From contig JBJXFG010000017.1 of NCBI GenBank assembly GCA_046154665.1, positions 1 through 64,000 on the forward strand: a stretch of DNA of 64,000 nt. Reading direction: 5' to 3'. Source of the DNA: JAFLCM01 sp046154665. Its GTDB lineage: Bacteria > Planctomycetota > Phycisphaerae > Phycisphaerales > UBA1924. A model generated the notes under the pieces. The model made no database searches. It was not told the origin of the DNA and worked only from the letters and a program-made list of their open reading frames with translations. The position numbers were made by a program, and so were the translations under genes. Shown piece by piece: positions 34,701-42,157 of this stretch (position 1 is the first letter of the stretch; each line of letters begins with the position of its first letter).

Positions 34701-35254
34701 CGGCGAAGAACTGGGCGGGCGCGGCCCTGGGCGCTTCGGCAGCCGCGACAGTCGCTGTCGGAGCGGGTGCGCTCGGACTGGCGGCGAAGGCGGGCGCGGC
34801 ATCGGGAACTCCGGCGGCATCCGCGGGGTCGGCGCAGGAATCCAAGCGTGTGACCGCGGCGACGAAGCCCGTCGTCGAGGATGTCGAAGACGACGCTGAC
34901 GACGATGAGGAAGAGGTCGTCGATGAGGTCGAGGAGATCGACGAAGGGGAGGAAGAAGTCGTCGACGAGGTTGAAGACGAGGAGGAAGTCGCGGTCGAGG
35001 ACGCCGTGGGTGAGTCGGATGAAGACGAGGAAGAATCGGAAGCCGAGCCCGAAGCGGCGGCGGACGACGGTGAAGAGGATGCGGGCGGCGAAGCCGTCGC
35101 GGAGGACGACGAGTACGAGTACGTCGAGGTGGAGGAATACGTCGAAGTGGACGATGACGGAACGGAAGAGGGCGCGGCCGTGGATGAGGCCGATGACGAT
35201 GAGGAGCCGCCCAAGCCGACCGTTCGAGGCTTGAACCACCGGAGCAAGGCGTGA
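31724..35254 (+). CDS. ftsK: FtsK/SpoIIIE DNA translocase with long acidic C-terminal tail
   Basis: The protein is 1176 residues. This septal ATPase pumps chromosome ends and helps dimer resolution at division. There are about four N-terminal membrane helices (to about residue 210). A linker follows, then the motor with GTTGSGKS (Walker A, about 529-536) and VIDELADLMM (Walker B, about 650). A gamma winged helix that reads KOPS-type sequences lies at about 810-880 (ETRRGSVSLLQRRLAIGYTR). Unusually, nearly 290 residues follow the gamma domain: an Ala/Gly-rich region, then a Glu/Asp-rich tail of over 100 residues. The linker also holds a dispersed palindrome in frame (SRLGEPTY). AAAGGGA lies 3 bases before the ATG. 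Confidence 0.93.
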   Translation: MAQVVDNARARRAVERSRAAAGPEDTSNGAPAVPPSNAARLLWIGGFGAWVFLVISMVSFDPADPPGTAAAPVRDIHQIQNWGRQVGAYLSHELFTVLGSGAWILALTIGGWLLQVAFRGPVRQVVIRGLGVLILAAAFSSFHALLLPTLSSMPQGGGGLVGISVVHELAMRFGLIGTAMWLLFGGFIGATVAFDHYVITVPREMFRRSKPALGLAAGAARFAGGKLMKSGGPGVKPVRENDVDDDRKLRLAGLGVAPDGTIVPAGGGKMKKKPVVVEAIDEEVGGLGGGGSFDPDDEEVLAAGKSRLGEPTYQEDGEEGDEPVADAPAVFSEEALREKIARLPVRFNNADKKSASEGDLDTLRAQRRSEEEADKNYVFPGLDLLSEPEQNFSAEMEVYVREQATALEAAMHQYGIDGEVVGIESGPVITLYQVRLAPGTKVSSIQTVASDIARSLKAVNLRIVPNTEGLDTVGVEVPNRKKEKVRLKELMTASEMTAKMKLPLFLGKDASGNPLIIDLASLPHMLIAGTTGSGKSVCMNAIIMGFLYTQKPSDLKLVLVDPKMVELSQFKDIPHLMCPVVTEMGKAAAILEWAVNKMDERYELLAEAGCRDIGGYNALGWDELKVRFDPQNELEEAKIPRKLPYMVFVIDELADLMMTNKEVESSIVRIAQKARAVGIHLILATQRPQANVVTGLIKSNMPGRIAFKVASGMDSRIVMDQKGGELLLGQGDMLMLTPRSSTAIRAQGTLVDDGEARRVVKFVKEHSAPSFERSLVGIRNSGLGGLGGKVNGNFNTAAPEEAEAKAMAAAQEDPLFDKAVEIVLETRRGSVSLLQRRLAIGYTRASRLIELMGIVGIIGEHKGSVAREVVMSEEEWAAIKELLAREGMTDRDPNLFGAAPGAGPGAAVGIGAAAVGSRSAELDLDDPDAGEDLGTIQPRGTGGPPAELTAPTPKKEAWEAGDTDERAGGTKAGAKPGAKIDTSNDPVHVTTGAAKNWAGAALGASAAATVAVGAGALGLAAKAGAASGTPAASAGSAQESKRVTAATKPVVEDVEDDADDDEEEVVDEVEEIDEGEEEVVDEVEDEEEVAVEDAVGESDEDEEESEAEPEAAADDGEEDAGGEAVAEDDEYEYVEVEEYVEVDDDGTEEGAAVDEADDDEEPPKPTVRGLNHRSKA
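32635..32663. repeat. Palindromic repeat in frame inside ftsK
   Basis: GAAGAGTCGGCTCGGAGAGC, then CCACATACCA. It is the same repeat (core GTCGGCTCGGAGAGCCGAC, here with one end decayed) as the four copies near rpoA. It encodes KSRLGEPTYQ in the linker. Confidence 0.75.
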
Positions 35255-35319
35255 CGCGGCGGGCTTCTTTTCCCCCCTCTTTCTCCTCCCTCCCGGACTG
35301 ATGCCGCCAATGATCTCGC

Positions 35320-37569
35320 GTGAGCAGTTCGACGCCGCAACCTCCTGAGTCACCCTTGGCTTCGCAGCCCCCGGCGATGCCGAGCGAGGGCGCGCCTCGG
35401 GAGCACCGTTTCGAGATCCCCGCAAAATCGAGGGGTGACGGACGCCGTGCTGGCCCGCGCGGGGCCAAGCGGCTGGTGTTCATCGTGATGGCGATGCTCA
35501 TCCCGCTGGCGGTGGTGGGTGTGGCCGAGGTCGCGCTGCGGATTTTCGGCGGCTTCGGCGGCTACCCGCCGACCATCCGCCCGATCGGGCCGCTGCCCGA
35601 GCAGCCGGGAAGCGTGCTGCATGTGACTGACAACGCCGGCCCGCGCACCTGGTTTATCAATAACCCGCATCAGCCTGGCGCGCTGGATGACCAGTCGATG
35701 GTGATGCCCAAGCCCCCCGGTCTGGTGCGGATCATCGCGGTGGGCGAGTCGGCGATGAAGGGGTTCCCGCAGCCGCGGGCGCTGACGTCGACGAGGTTCC
35801 TCGAATGGCGCTGGCGTGCGGCTCGGCCGGGGACGGATGTCGAAGTCATCAATCTCGGCGTGACCGCCATCGCGTCGTACCCGGTGCTTGGCATTCTCAG
35901 CGAGGCGCTTGAGTACCAGCCCGACGCGGTCGTTATCTATGTTGGAAATAATGAGTTCTTCGGGTCGTACGGTGTGGCGTCGCTGAACCGCGCTGGAACG
36001 AGCCCCACGGCGATGATGCTGCAGCGTCGGCTGCGCTCGACGGCGATCGTCCAGGCGATTCAATCGATGTTGCGTCGTGCGCCGGGGCCGGACGCCGAGG
36101 GCAAGACCCTCATGGAGACCATGATGGGCCGGGCGTACATCGCGCCCGACGACCCGCTGCGCGAACGTGCGGCATCGAACCTCAAGTTCTTTGTCACGCG
36201 GATGATCGAGCGTTGTAAGGCCAGGGGCGTGCCGGTGATTGTGTGTACGCTGCCGTCGAACCTGCGAGATCTGGCGCCGCTGGGCGACACCGAGGGCGGG
36301 ATCGTGGACGCCGCGGAGAAGGAGCGCGTCGGCAAGATCATGCTCGACATGAGCACGCGGGTGCGGACCGACCCCGAGGGCGCGGAGCGCGACCTTCTCG
36401 CGCTAACGGCGCAGTACCCGATGCACGCACGGGCGTGGTACTGGCTGGGCGCACTGAGGGAAAAGCAGGGAAAAATCGACGATGCGGCGACGGCGTTCCA
36501 GAAAGCGGCGGACTTTGATCCGATGCCCTGGCGGCCGCCGTTTGAGAGCAACTCGGCGATCCGTTCGGCGGTGGGGCCCTCGGGCGAAGGCGTTGTGCTG
36601 TGTGACCTGGAGGCGGCGTTCGCGTCGTCGGCTCGCGGCACTGGCCGGTCCGCGCCGGGGTGGGATTTGATGGACGACCACGTTCACCCCTCGCTCGAAG
36701 GGCAGGACCTGGTGTCCCGTACGCTGCTCGCGTCGCTCACGCGGATCGCCGGGCCCGCGGCGTTGACCGCGGAGCAACTGGATGCGGGGCTCAAACAGGG
36801 CTTCCTCGATGTCGCGCTGGCGCTGGGCGCGAACGACTTCGAGCGCTTCGGCGTGGCCCACCAGATGCGTGTACTAGGACGGATCGGATTCTTCAAAGAA
36901 ACGAACCCAGGCATGGCCGCGCGGTTTGATGATTTCTGCAACCAGGTGCAGACGCCGTGGGATCCCAAGTTACGCGAGGCGGCGCTCGAGTGGCAGAAGC
37001 CGCAGACGCACGCTGGGGCGAAGCGGCCGATCTCGGGGATGGCGGCGCGGACGCTGCTGCAGATGGGGCTGGCGGGCGACGCCCGCGCGATGTTCGAGAG
37101 CGCCGTCAACTCGGTGTTCCCGTATTCGTCGTGGTCGCTCGAGTACGAGCTGCTGCGCTTCGGCATCTTGCAGAAGCAGGGCGGCATGAACGAGGCCGAG
37201 GTGAAGCGGGCCCGCGCGGCACTGGCCCGCGGCGAGTTCCTGCTGGCGCGGCCGGGGCCAGATTCGGGCATGACCGAGCGGCACGTCGGCCTGCTGTGCC
37301 AACTCGTGGGCGACGATACCAAGTCGGTGGCGTACTTGAACTCGGCGCGGATGAAGCTGACGGCGGAGGCGCGCGTCGCCGCGGAGATGGCGCTCATGCA
37401 GGCGCTGGCGCGGCTGGGGCGGTTGCCCGAGGCGATCAAGGTGGCGTCGGACGGCGCGGCGAACGCGGGGGCGTTTGCGCCGCAGTACCAGAAGGCGCTC
37501 GAGGCGCTGCGTGCGGCGGAAAACAGCGGCCAAGGCAGCAAACCAGCAAATCAGCAAAGCAACAAATGA
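35320..37569 (+). CDS. SGNH-hydrolase-like membrane protein with TPR
   Basis: The protein is 749 residues. There is one membrane helix at about residues 52-72 (VFIVMAMLIPLAVVGVAEVA). An SGNH-like domain follows: IIAVGESAMKGFP (block I), INLGVTAIASY, VVIYVGNNEFFG (block III-like GNNE) and DDHVHPSLEGQDL (block V with Asp-x-x-His). TPR-like helices lie in the middle and the end (ARAWYWLGALREKQGKIDDA). Related proteins accompany carbamoyltransferase, SxtJ and DUF5989 genes, as here, and are thought to act in exported polymer modification. The start is taken as the GTG at 35320; an ATG 19 codons in is possible. The last codons (QGSKPANQQSNK) are encoded by a tandem octamer repeat. Confidence 0.78.
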   Translation: MSSSTPQPPESPLASQPPAMPSEGAPREHRFEIPAKSRGDGRRAGPRGAKRLVFIVMAMLIPLAVVGVAEVALRIFGGFGGYPPTIRPIGPLPEQPGSVLHVTDNAGPRTWFINNPHQPGALDDQSMVMPKPPGLVRIIAVGESAMKGFPQPRALTSTRFLEWRWRAARPGTDVEVINLGVTAIASYPVLGILSEALEYQPDAVVIYVGNNEFFGSYGVASLNRAGTSPTAMMLQRRLRSTAIVQAIQSMLRRAPGPDAEGKTLMETMMGRAYIAPDDPLRERAASNLKFFVTRMIERCKARGVPVIVCTLPSNLRDLAPLGDTEGGIVDAAEKERVGKIMLDMSTRVRTDPEGAERDLLALTAQYPMHARAWYWLGALREKQGKIDDAATAFQKAADFDPMPWRPPFESNSAIRSAVGPSGEGVVLCDLEAAFASSARGTGRSAPGWDLMDDHVHPSLEGQDLVSRTLLASLTRIAGPAALTAEQLDAGLKQGFLDVALALGANDFERFGVAHQMRVLGRIGFFKETNPGMAARFDDFCNQVQTPWDPKLREAALEWQKPQTHAGAKRPISGMAARTLLQMGLAGDARAMFESAVNSVFPYSSWSLEYELLRFGILQKQGGMNEAEVKRARAALARGEFLLARPGPDSGMTERHVGLLCQLVGDDTKSVAYLNSARMKLTAEARVAAEMALMQALARLGRLPEAIKVASDGAANAGAFAPQYQKALEALRAAENSGQGSKPANQQSNK

Positions 37570-37660
37570 GGAACACGGTTCGCACGCACATCGTCTTCTG
37601 GCGGGCTCGGACCCGCGTTGATTCGCTGCATTGCTGCTTTGCTGCTTCGCTGTATTTCGC
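37531..37660. repeat. Octamer arrays in inverted orientation around an intergenic gap
   Basis: The left array CAGCAAAC, CAGCAAAT, CAGCAAAG, CAACAAAT ends the SGNH gene. The right array CTGCATTG, CTGCTTTG, CTGCTTCG, CTGTATTT ends one base or so before the carbamoyltransferase ATG. The right array is approximately the reverse complement of the left. Confidence 0.75.
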
Positions 37661-39520
37661 ATGACTTCCATCCTCGGCATCTCGGCGTTCTACCACGACT
37701 CCGCCGCGGCGCTGGTGGTCGATGGTCGGATTGTCGCGGCGGCTCAGGAGGAACGGTTCACACGGATCAAGCACGACCACGAGTTTCCCGCGCAGGCGGT
37801 GGCGTATTGCCTGCGCGAGGCGGGGCTGAAGCCCGAGGATGTCGACTACGTCGGCTTCTATGACAAGCCGCTGTTGAAGTTCGAGCGTTTGCTGGAGACG
37901 TATCTGGCGTATGCGCCGGCGGGGTTCGCGTCGTTCGCGAGGGCGATGCCGCTGTGGCTGAAGCAGAAGCTGTTCTTGCCGCGGGAGATCCGCAAGGGGA
38001 TCGGGGCCGACCCGAAGGGGGCGCGGAGGAGGCGGGTGGTGTTTGTGGAGCACCACGAGAGCCACGCGGCGAGCGCGTTCTTTCCTTCGCCGTTTGATGA
38101 AGCCGCGGTGGTGGCGCTCGACGGCGTGGGCGAGTGGGCCACGGCGACGATCGGGCGCGGGCGAGGCAACCGCGTCGAACTGCTCCGCGAGCAGCGGTTC
38201 CCGCACTCGCTGGGGCTGCTCTACTCGGCGTTCACCTACTTCTGCGGGTTCAAGGTGAACTCGGGCGAGTACAAGCTGATGGGGCTGGCGCCGTACGGCG
38301 AGCCGCGCTATGTTGATGTGATCACGGAGAAGCTGCTCGATCTGCGCGAGGACGGCTCCTTCCGGCTTGCGATGGATTACTTCATGTATCCGCAGGGGCT
38401 GCGGATGACGGGCGCGAAGTTCGCGTCGCTGTTCGGCGGCGCGGAGCGCCGGCCCGAGGCGGCGCTGACGCAGCGCGAGATGGACATGGCGGCGTCGATC
38501 CAGAAGGTGACGGAGGAAATCATGCTGCGCACGGTTCGGCACGCCCACGCCGTCACCGGTTCGAAGAATCTGTGTTTGGCGGGCGGGGTGGCGCTGAACT
38601 GCGTTGGAAACGGTCGCATCAGTCGCGAGGGGCCGTTTGAGAACATCTGGATTCAGCCGGCGGCGGGCGACGCCGGGGGCGCGCTGGGGGTGGCGCTGTT
38701 CATCTGGAACCAGTTGCTGGAGAATCCGCGTTCGGCGTCGGCGGGTGATTCGCAGCGCGGCTCGCGCCTCGGGCCGGGGTTCGATGATGCGGAAGTCCGG
38801 CGCGAACTCGACGCGCTGGGTGCGACGTACCGGCGGATCGAGGATGAGTCGGAACTCGTCTCGACGGTGACGGATTGCCTGCTCGATCAGCAAGTGGTGG
38901 GGTGGTTCCAGGGTCGGATGGAGTTCGGGCCGAGGGCGCTGGGCGGGCGAAGCATCCTGGGCGATGCGCGTTCGCGCGAGATGCAGTCGCTCATCAACCT
39001 CAAGACGAAGTTCCGTGAGGGGTTCCGACCGTTCGCGCCGGTGGTGCTGCACGACCGGGCGCACGAGTGGTTCGAGATCAGGCCGGGGCAGGAAAGCCCG
39101 TACATGCTGCTGGTGGCACCGGTTCGCGCCGAGCATCGCGTTGCTGCGGGCGGCGACCGGGAGACGGGGGGCGGTGCCGTCGGCCTGGACAAGCTGAAGG
39201 TGGCGCGATCGACGATCCCGGCGGTGACGCACGTCGATTGCTCGGCGCGGGTGCAGACGGTCGACCCTGTGCGCAACCCGCGCCTGCACGCGGTGATGAC
39301 GGAGTTCGATCGGCGGACCGGCGTGCCGGTGCTGATCAATACGAGCTTCAACGTGCGGAGCGAGCCAATCGTGTGTACGCCGCGGGACGCGTACATGTGC
39401 TTCATGGCGAGCAACATCGATGTGCTGGTGATTGAGCGGTTCGTGCTGAAGAAGCAAGACCAGCCCAAGGCGCGGCAGCACGAGATCGATGCGCACCTGG
39501 CGAAGTTTCTGCCGGACTGA
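37661..39520 (+). CDS. Carbamoyltransferase (NodU/HypF-C family)
   Basis: The protein is 619 residues. It transfers a carbamoyl group from carbamoyl phosphate, via carbamoyl-adenylate, to a hydroxyl of a sugar or other small molecule. Motifs are ILGISAFYHDSAAALVVDG and QEERFTRIKHDHEFP at the N-terminus, EHHESHAASAF, VVALDGVGEWATATI, LAGGVALNCVGNG, and the YrdC-like C-terminal lobe with FGPRALGGRSILGDAR, FRPFAPVV and INTSFNVRSEPIV. All residues are as expected for a working enzyme. The acceptor is unknown; neighbours suggest a surface polymer. The start ATG directly follows an octamer tandem repeat. Confidence 0.93.
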   Translation: MTSILGISAFYHDSAAALVVDGRIVAAAQEERFTRIKHDHEFPAQAVAYCLREAGLKPEDVDYVGFYDKPLLKFERLLETYLAYAPAGFASFARAMPLWLKQKLFLPREIRKGIGADPKGARRRRVVFVEHHESHAASAFFPSPFDEAAVVALDGVGEWATATIGRGRGNRVELLREQRFPHSLGLLYSAFTYFCGFKVNSGEYKLMGLAPYGEPRYVDVITEKLLDLREDGSFRLAMDYFMYPQGLRMTGAKFASLFGGAERRPEAALTQREMDMAASIQKVTEEIMLRTVRHAHAVTGSKNLCLAGGVALNCVGNGRISREGPFENIWIQPAAGDAGGALGVALFIWNQLLENPRSASAGDSQRGSRLGPGFDDAEVRRELDALGATYRRIEDESELVSTVTDCLLDQQVVGWFQGRMEFGPRALGGRSILGDARSREMQSLINLKTKFREGFRPFAPVVLHDRAHEWFEIRPGQESPYMLLVAPVRAEHRVAAGGDRETGGGAVGLDKLKVARSTIPAVTHVDCSARVQTVDPVRNPRLHAVMTEFDRRTGVPVLINTSFNVRSEPIVCTPRDAYMCFMASNIDVLVIERFVLKKQDQPKARQHEIDAHLAKFLPD

Positions 39521-39529
39521 GAAGCGGTC

Positions 39530-39780
39530 CGAACGCGGAGACCGCGGAGACCGCGGAGGAAGGCGGAGAGAGAATGGCACGAAGGCACGAAGGCACGAAG
39601 GCACGGAGGCACGGAGGCACAAAGTGACTGAGCGGACGACTTGACCGAACCCCAAGGACCCTGACGCCTGAACCCGGAATCCTCTTCTCCCAACTCGTTG
39701 CCTTCCGCTGCGGTCTCCGCGATCTCCGCGGTGAATCTGATTCTGAAGCCACAAGCCACAAGCCACAAGCCACAAGCCAC
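39530..39780. repeat. Compound tandem and inverted repeat region
   Basis: There are GCGGAGACC units at 39534-39558, GGCACGAA/GGCACGGA units at 39574-39620, then the inverted GCGGTCTCCGCGATCTCCGCGG arm at about 39710-39733, and finally five AGCCACA units at 39746-39780 running into the SxtJ ATG. The first two arrays are in the same order as at 20160-20233 read on the minus strand. Confidence 0.8.
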
Positions 39781-40347
39781 ATGCCCCTCATCGATATCAA
39801 GCTCAACCCCACCCGCACCGAGCTCCGCGTGTTCGCGGTGCTGTGGCTGGTGTTCTTTTTCGTGCTCGGGCGGATGGCGATGTGGAAGCCCGGGGCGCTG
39901 CTGGTCGCCGCGGCGGTGACGGGGACGGCGTGGCTGATCTCGCTGGCGTTCAACCGCGACTTCCCTCGCCGCGTGCAAGTGATGGGCGGGTTGATCCCGC
40001 TGGGTTTGCTGACCATCGGCGGCGTCGAGCAACTCGGCGTGCGGCCCGAAATCGTGGAGTACACGCTTTGGGGTGTGGGGCTGTTGGGGGCCGCGATGTC
40101 TCTCGCGTCGGCGTCCGTGGCGCGGCGTCTTTACACGGGATGGATGCGGGCCGCGGTGCCTTTGGGCTGGACGTTTTCGCATGTGATCCTGGGCGCGATC
40201 TACTACGCCCTGTTCACGCCGATCGGTCTGCTGATGCGGCTGCGCGGGTATGACCCGATGGAGCGCCGGTGGGAGAAAGGGCGTGCGTCGTATTGGATCG
40301 AGCGCTCAGGGACACCCGAGACGGCGCGGTACTTCCGGCAGTTTTAA
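39781..40347 (+). CDS. SxtJ family membrane protein
   Basis: The protein is 188 residues with about five membrane segments (VFAVLWLVFFFVLGRMAM, LLVAAAVTGTAWLISLAF, MGGLIPLGLLTIGG and others). The C-terminal signature includes GAIYYALFTPIGLLMRLRG, YDPMERRW and SYWIER, characteristic of SxtJ, a small membrane protein found next to carbamoyltransferases. It lies 260 bases after the carbamoyltransferase, directly behind a tandem repeat that ends at its ATG, with no ribosome-binding site. DUF5989 follows after 40 bases. The role is unknown. Confidence 0.88.
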   Translation: MPLIDIKLNPTRTELRVFAVLWLVFFFVLGRMAMWKPGALLVAAAVTGTAWLISLAFNRDFPRRVQVMGGLIPLGLLTIGGVEQLGVRPEIVEYTLWGVGLLGAAMSLASASVARRLYTGWMRAAVPLGWTFSHVILGAIYYALFTPIGLLMRLRGYDPMERRWEKGRASYWIERSGTPETARYFRQF

Positions 40348-40387
40348 GAAGATGTCGCCAGAACACGCCGAGGTCTAGAGTTGAACG

Positions 40388-40618
40388 ATGAGCGATGAGA
40401 CAGCTAATCGATCGAAGGCGAGCGGCTCGAAGTCCGAGTTCGCGAAGCAAGCCGAGCAGGACGCGCCGGCCGGGGGGATCGCGCGCGAGTTTCTTGACTT
40501 CCTAAGGCACAACAAGAAGTGGTGGCTGCTGCCGTTGGTGCTGGTGTTGTTGCTCGTCGGGGTGGCGCTGTTCGCGGGCGGCGGTGCGGCGGCGCCGTTC
40601 ATTTACACGCTGTTCTGA
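40388..40618 (+). CDS. DUF5989 family small membrane protein
   Basis: The protein is 76 residues. A charged N-terminus precedes the DUF5989 core REFLDFLRHNKKWWLLPLVL, a single membrane helix (LVLLLVGVALFAGGG) and AAAPFIYTLF. The family is a small accessory found with SxtJ. It completes the carbamoyltransferase, SxtJ, DUF5989 cassette. The start ATG fits the family length. The function is unknown. Confidence 0.9.
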   Translation: MSDETANRSKASGSKSEFAKQAEQDAPAGGIAREFLDFLRHNKKWWLLPLVLVLLLVGVALFAGGGAAAPFIYTLF

Positions 40619-40891
40619 GCGGCGTTCGGGCACGCATTCGCAAACTCGTGGGCAGCGCATCTCGCGAAGCCGCTGCGGAGCTGCTTTGGGCGAAGTGACG
40701 CATGAATCCGGGCGCCGGGGCGAGTGACGAACCGGTGCCCTTCGCTACCACCTGATCGTGTGGGTATGCGGATCGCGGTCTGTTCGGGATTCGAATGGTT
40801 GTTATCAGCCATTTGCCGCAGACAAACGGGCGGGGAGATGTCTCCGCCGAAGGAAGTGCGGGCATGTGCGTGAATTCTGGACAAATAGGGC
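40619..40891. other. Upstream part of a long non-coding region
   Basis: Together with 40947-41279 this forms a 660-base gap without a convincing gene. This part shows no repeat or structure I can name. The rest contains the promoter and operators listed separately, plus palindromes TGACGCGTCA (41173-41182) and CTACGCGTAG (41238-41247). Confidence 0.4.
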
Positions 40892-40946
40892 TTGCCCATC
40901 GTCTGGGGGCGGCTATCTTGTGAGTGGTGGGTAAAACATTTTACCC
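40892..40946 (+). promoter_or_regulatory. Promoter with LacI-type operator at the start site
   Basis: TTGCCC (40892-40897), a 16-base spacer and TATCTT (40914-40919) form a good promoter. The palindrome GGGTAAAA-CA-TTTTACCC (40929-40946) then covers the expected start of transcription. The core GTAAAACATTTTAC has the shape of LacI-family operators. Confidence 0.65.
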
Positions 40947-41132
40947 GACCTTGTCTCACGATCGCGCCCGCCTGAGCCAACCCCGCGAGTGGATGGAGAG
41001 TTCGAGAACGGCGGACGGGCGCGAAATGACCGGTTTCGAGTGAGTTTTCGCGGGGTTCGGAGTCGAGAGTGGTTTCGAGCGATGCCTTCAGACCGGGGTG
41101 TGTTTGAGGTCAGGCATTGCTGTGGATGGTTG

Positions 41133-41146
41133 GTAAAGCGTTTTAC
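41133..41146 (+). promoter_or_regulatory. Second LacI-type operator
   Basis: GTAAAGCGTTTTAC has the central CG typical of LacI-family sites and differs from the core of the first site by two bases (GTAAARCRTTTTAC). It lies 202 bases downstream of the first and 134 bases before the next start codon. Confidence 0.65.
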
Positions 41147-41279
41147 GCAGGCTCAAATCGGTGTGATGGCTCTGACGCGTCAATGGAGCCCCACGCCGTA
41201 TAGGCAAGGACACGGTGCCGATGGTCGGCTCAAGTCCCTACGCGTAGTGGTTTGTTCGAAAAGATAGAGGAGAAGAATC

Positions 41280-41996
41280 ATGATTCGCAATCTCGTGGCC
41301 GCTTCGGCTCTGGCTCTGGTCGCTGGCTCCGCCCAGGCGACGGTTTTCAGTGACACCGCGGGTGACGTGTTCACCGGCGCTGGCGGTGGCATCCTCGACA
41401 TCCTGTCGACGGAAGTCACCAACGACGCCTCGAACATCTACTTCACCCTCACCCTCGCCGGCGACGTGCAGGGAACTGACTGGGGCAAGTACATGGTGAT
41501 CATGGACACCGCCCCCGGTGGCGACACCGCCGGCAACGGCTGGGGCCGCCCCATCAGCCTGGCCTCGGGCGCTGATCACTGGATCGGCTCGTGGGTTGAC
41601 TCGGGCAACGGCGCTCAGCTCTTCGAGTACTCCGGCGGCGCGTGGAACGGCATCGGCGCCAACGGCCCGTTCGCCGGTCCCGGTGGCTCGCCCGCTTCTG
41701 ACCCGAACGTCGGCGTCTCCAAGACCCAGTTCACCGTCACCCTCCAGGCCAGCCTCGCTTCGCTGGGCCTGTCGGTGGGCGAAGTCGTCCAGTTCGACGC
41801 CTTCACCTCCGGTGGCGGCGGCGGCGACGGCCCGGTTGACTCGGCCGCCAACCCCGACTTCTCGATCTTCGATTGGGGCAACAGCTACGTCGCTGGCGGT
41901 GCCAATCCCGTCCTGACCTACACCATCATCCCGACCCCCGGCGCTGCCGGTCTGGTCGGCGTGGCCGGCCTCGTCGCTCTGCGTCGTCGCCGCTAA
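41280..41996 (+). CDS. Exported protein with PTPGAAG sorting tail
   Basis: The protein is 238 residues. The signal peptide is MIRNLVAASALALVAGSAQA. The body resembles a jelly-roll sheet (DTAGDVFTGAGGGILDILST, IYFTLTLAGDV, FTVTLQASLASLGLSVGEVV); the function is unknown. The tail is IIPTPGAAGLVGVAGLVALRRRR. GAGGAG lies 8-9 bases before the ATG. Codons are strongly C-biased, suggesting high expression. Two LacI-type operators upstream predict control by a sugar-responsive repressor not encoded in this window. A strong hairpin terminator follows. Confidence 0.82.
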   Translation: MIRNLVAASALALVAGSAQATVFSDTAGDVFTGAGGGILDILSTEVTNDASNIYFTLTLAGDVQGTDWGKYMVIMDTAPGGDTAGNGWGRPISLASGADHWIGSWVDSGNGAQLFEYSGGAWNGIGANGPFAGPGGSPASDPNVGVSKTQFTVTLQASLASLGLSVGEVVQFDAFTSGGGGGDGPVDSAANPDFSIFDWGNSYVAGGANPVLTYTIIPTPGAAGLVGVAGLVALRRRR

Positions 41997-42012
41997 GTCT
42001 GATTTTTCACCG

Positions 42013-42086
42013 GACGGCCCGCTGACCCGGGCCGTCTGGCTTGTCTCGAAGCACACGGAAGGCGAGCGGCGGACCCGCTCGCCTTT
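42013..42086 (+). terminator. Two hairpins ending the PTPGAAG protein gene
   Basis: The first stem is GACGGCCCG / CGGGCCGTC (42013-42036). The second is AAGGCGAGCGG / CCGCTCGCCTT with TTT after it (42059-42086). The second is the likelier terminator. Confidence 0.75.
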
Positions 42087-42157
42087 GGTCGTCCCGGAAT
42101 CCCTTGTTTCATCCCCGTCCGCTCACGTTCCCTCCCCCTTTTCCCGAGAGAGATCGC

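Noticed and set aside
39574..39624. GGCACGAA repeats as a CRISPR array
   Set aside because: The units are 8 bases in direct succession without spacers, and no cas gene is present.
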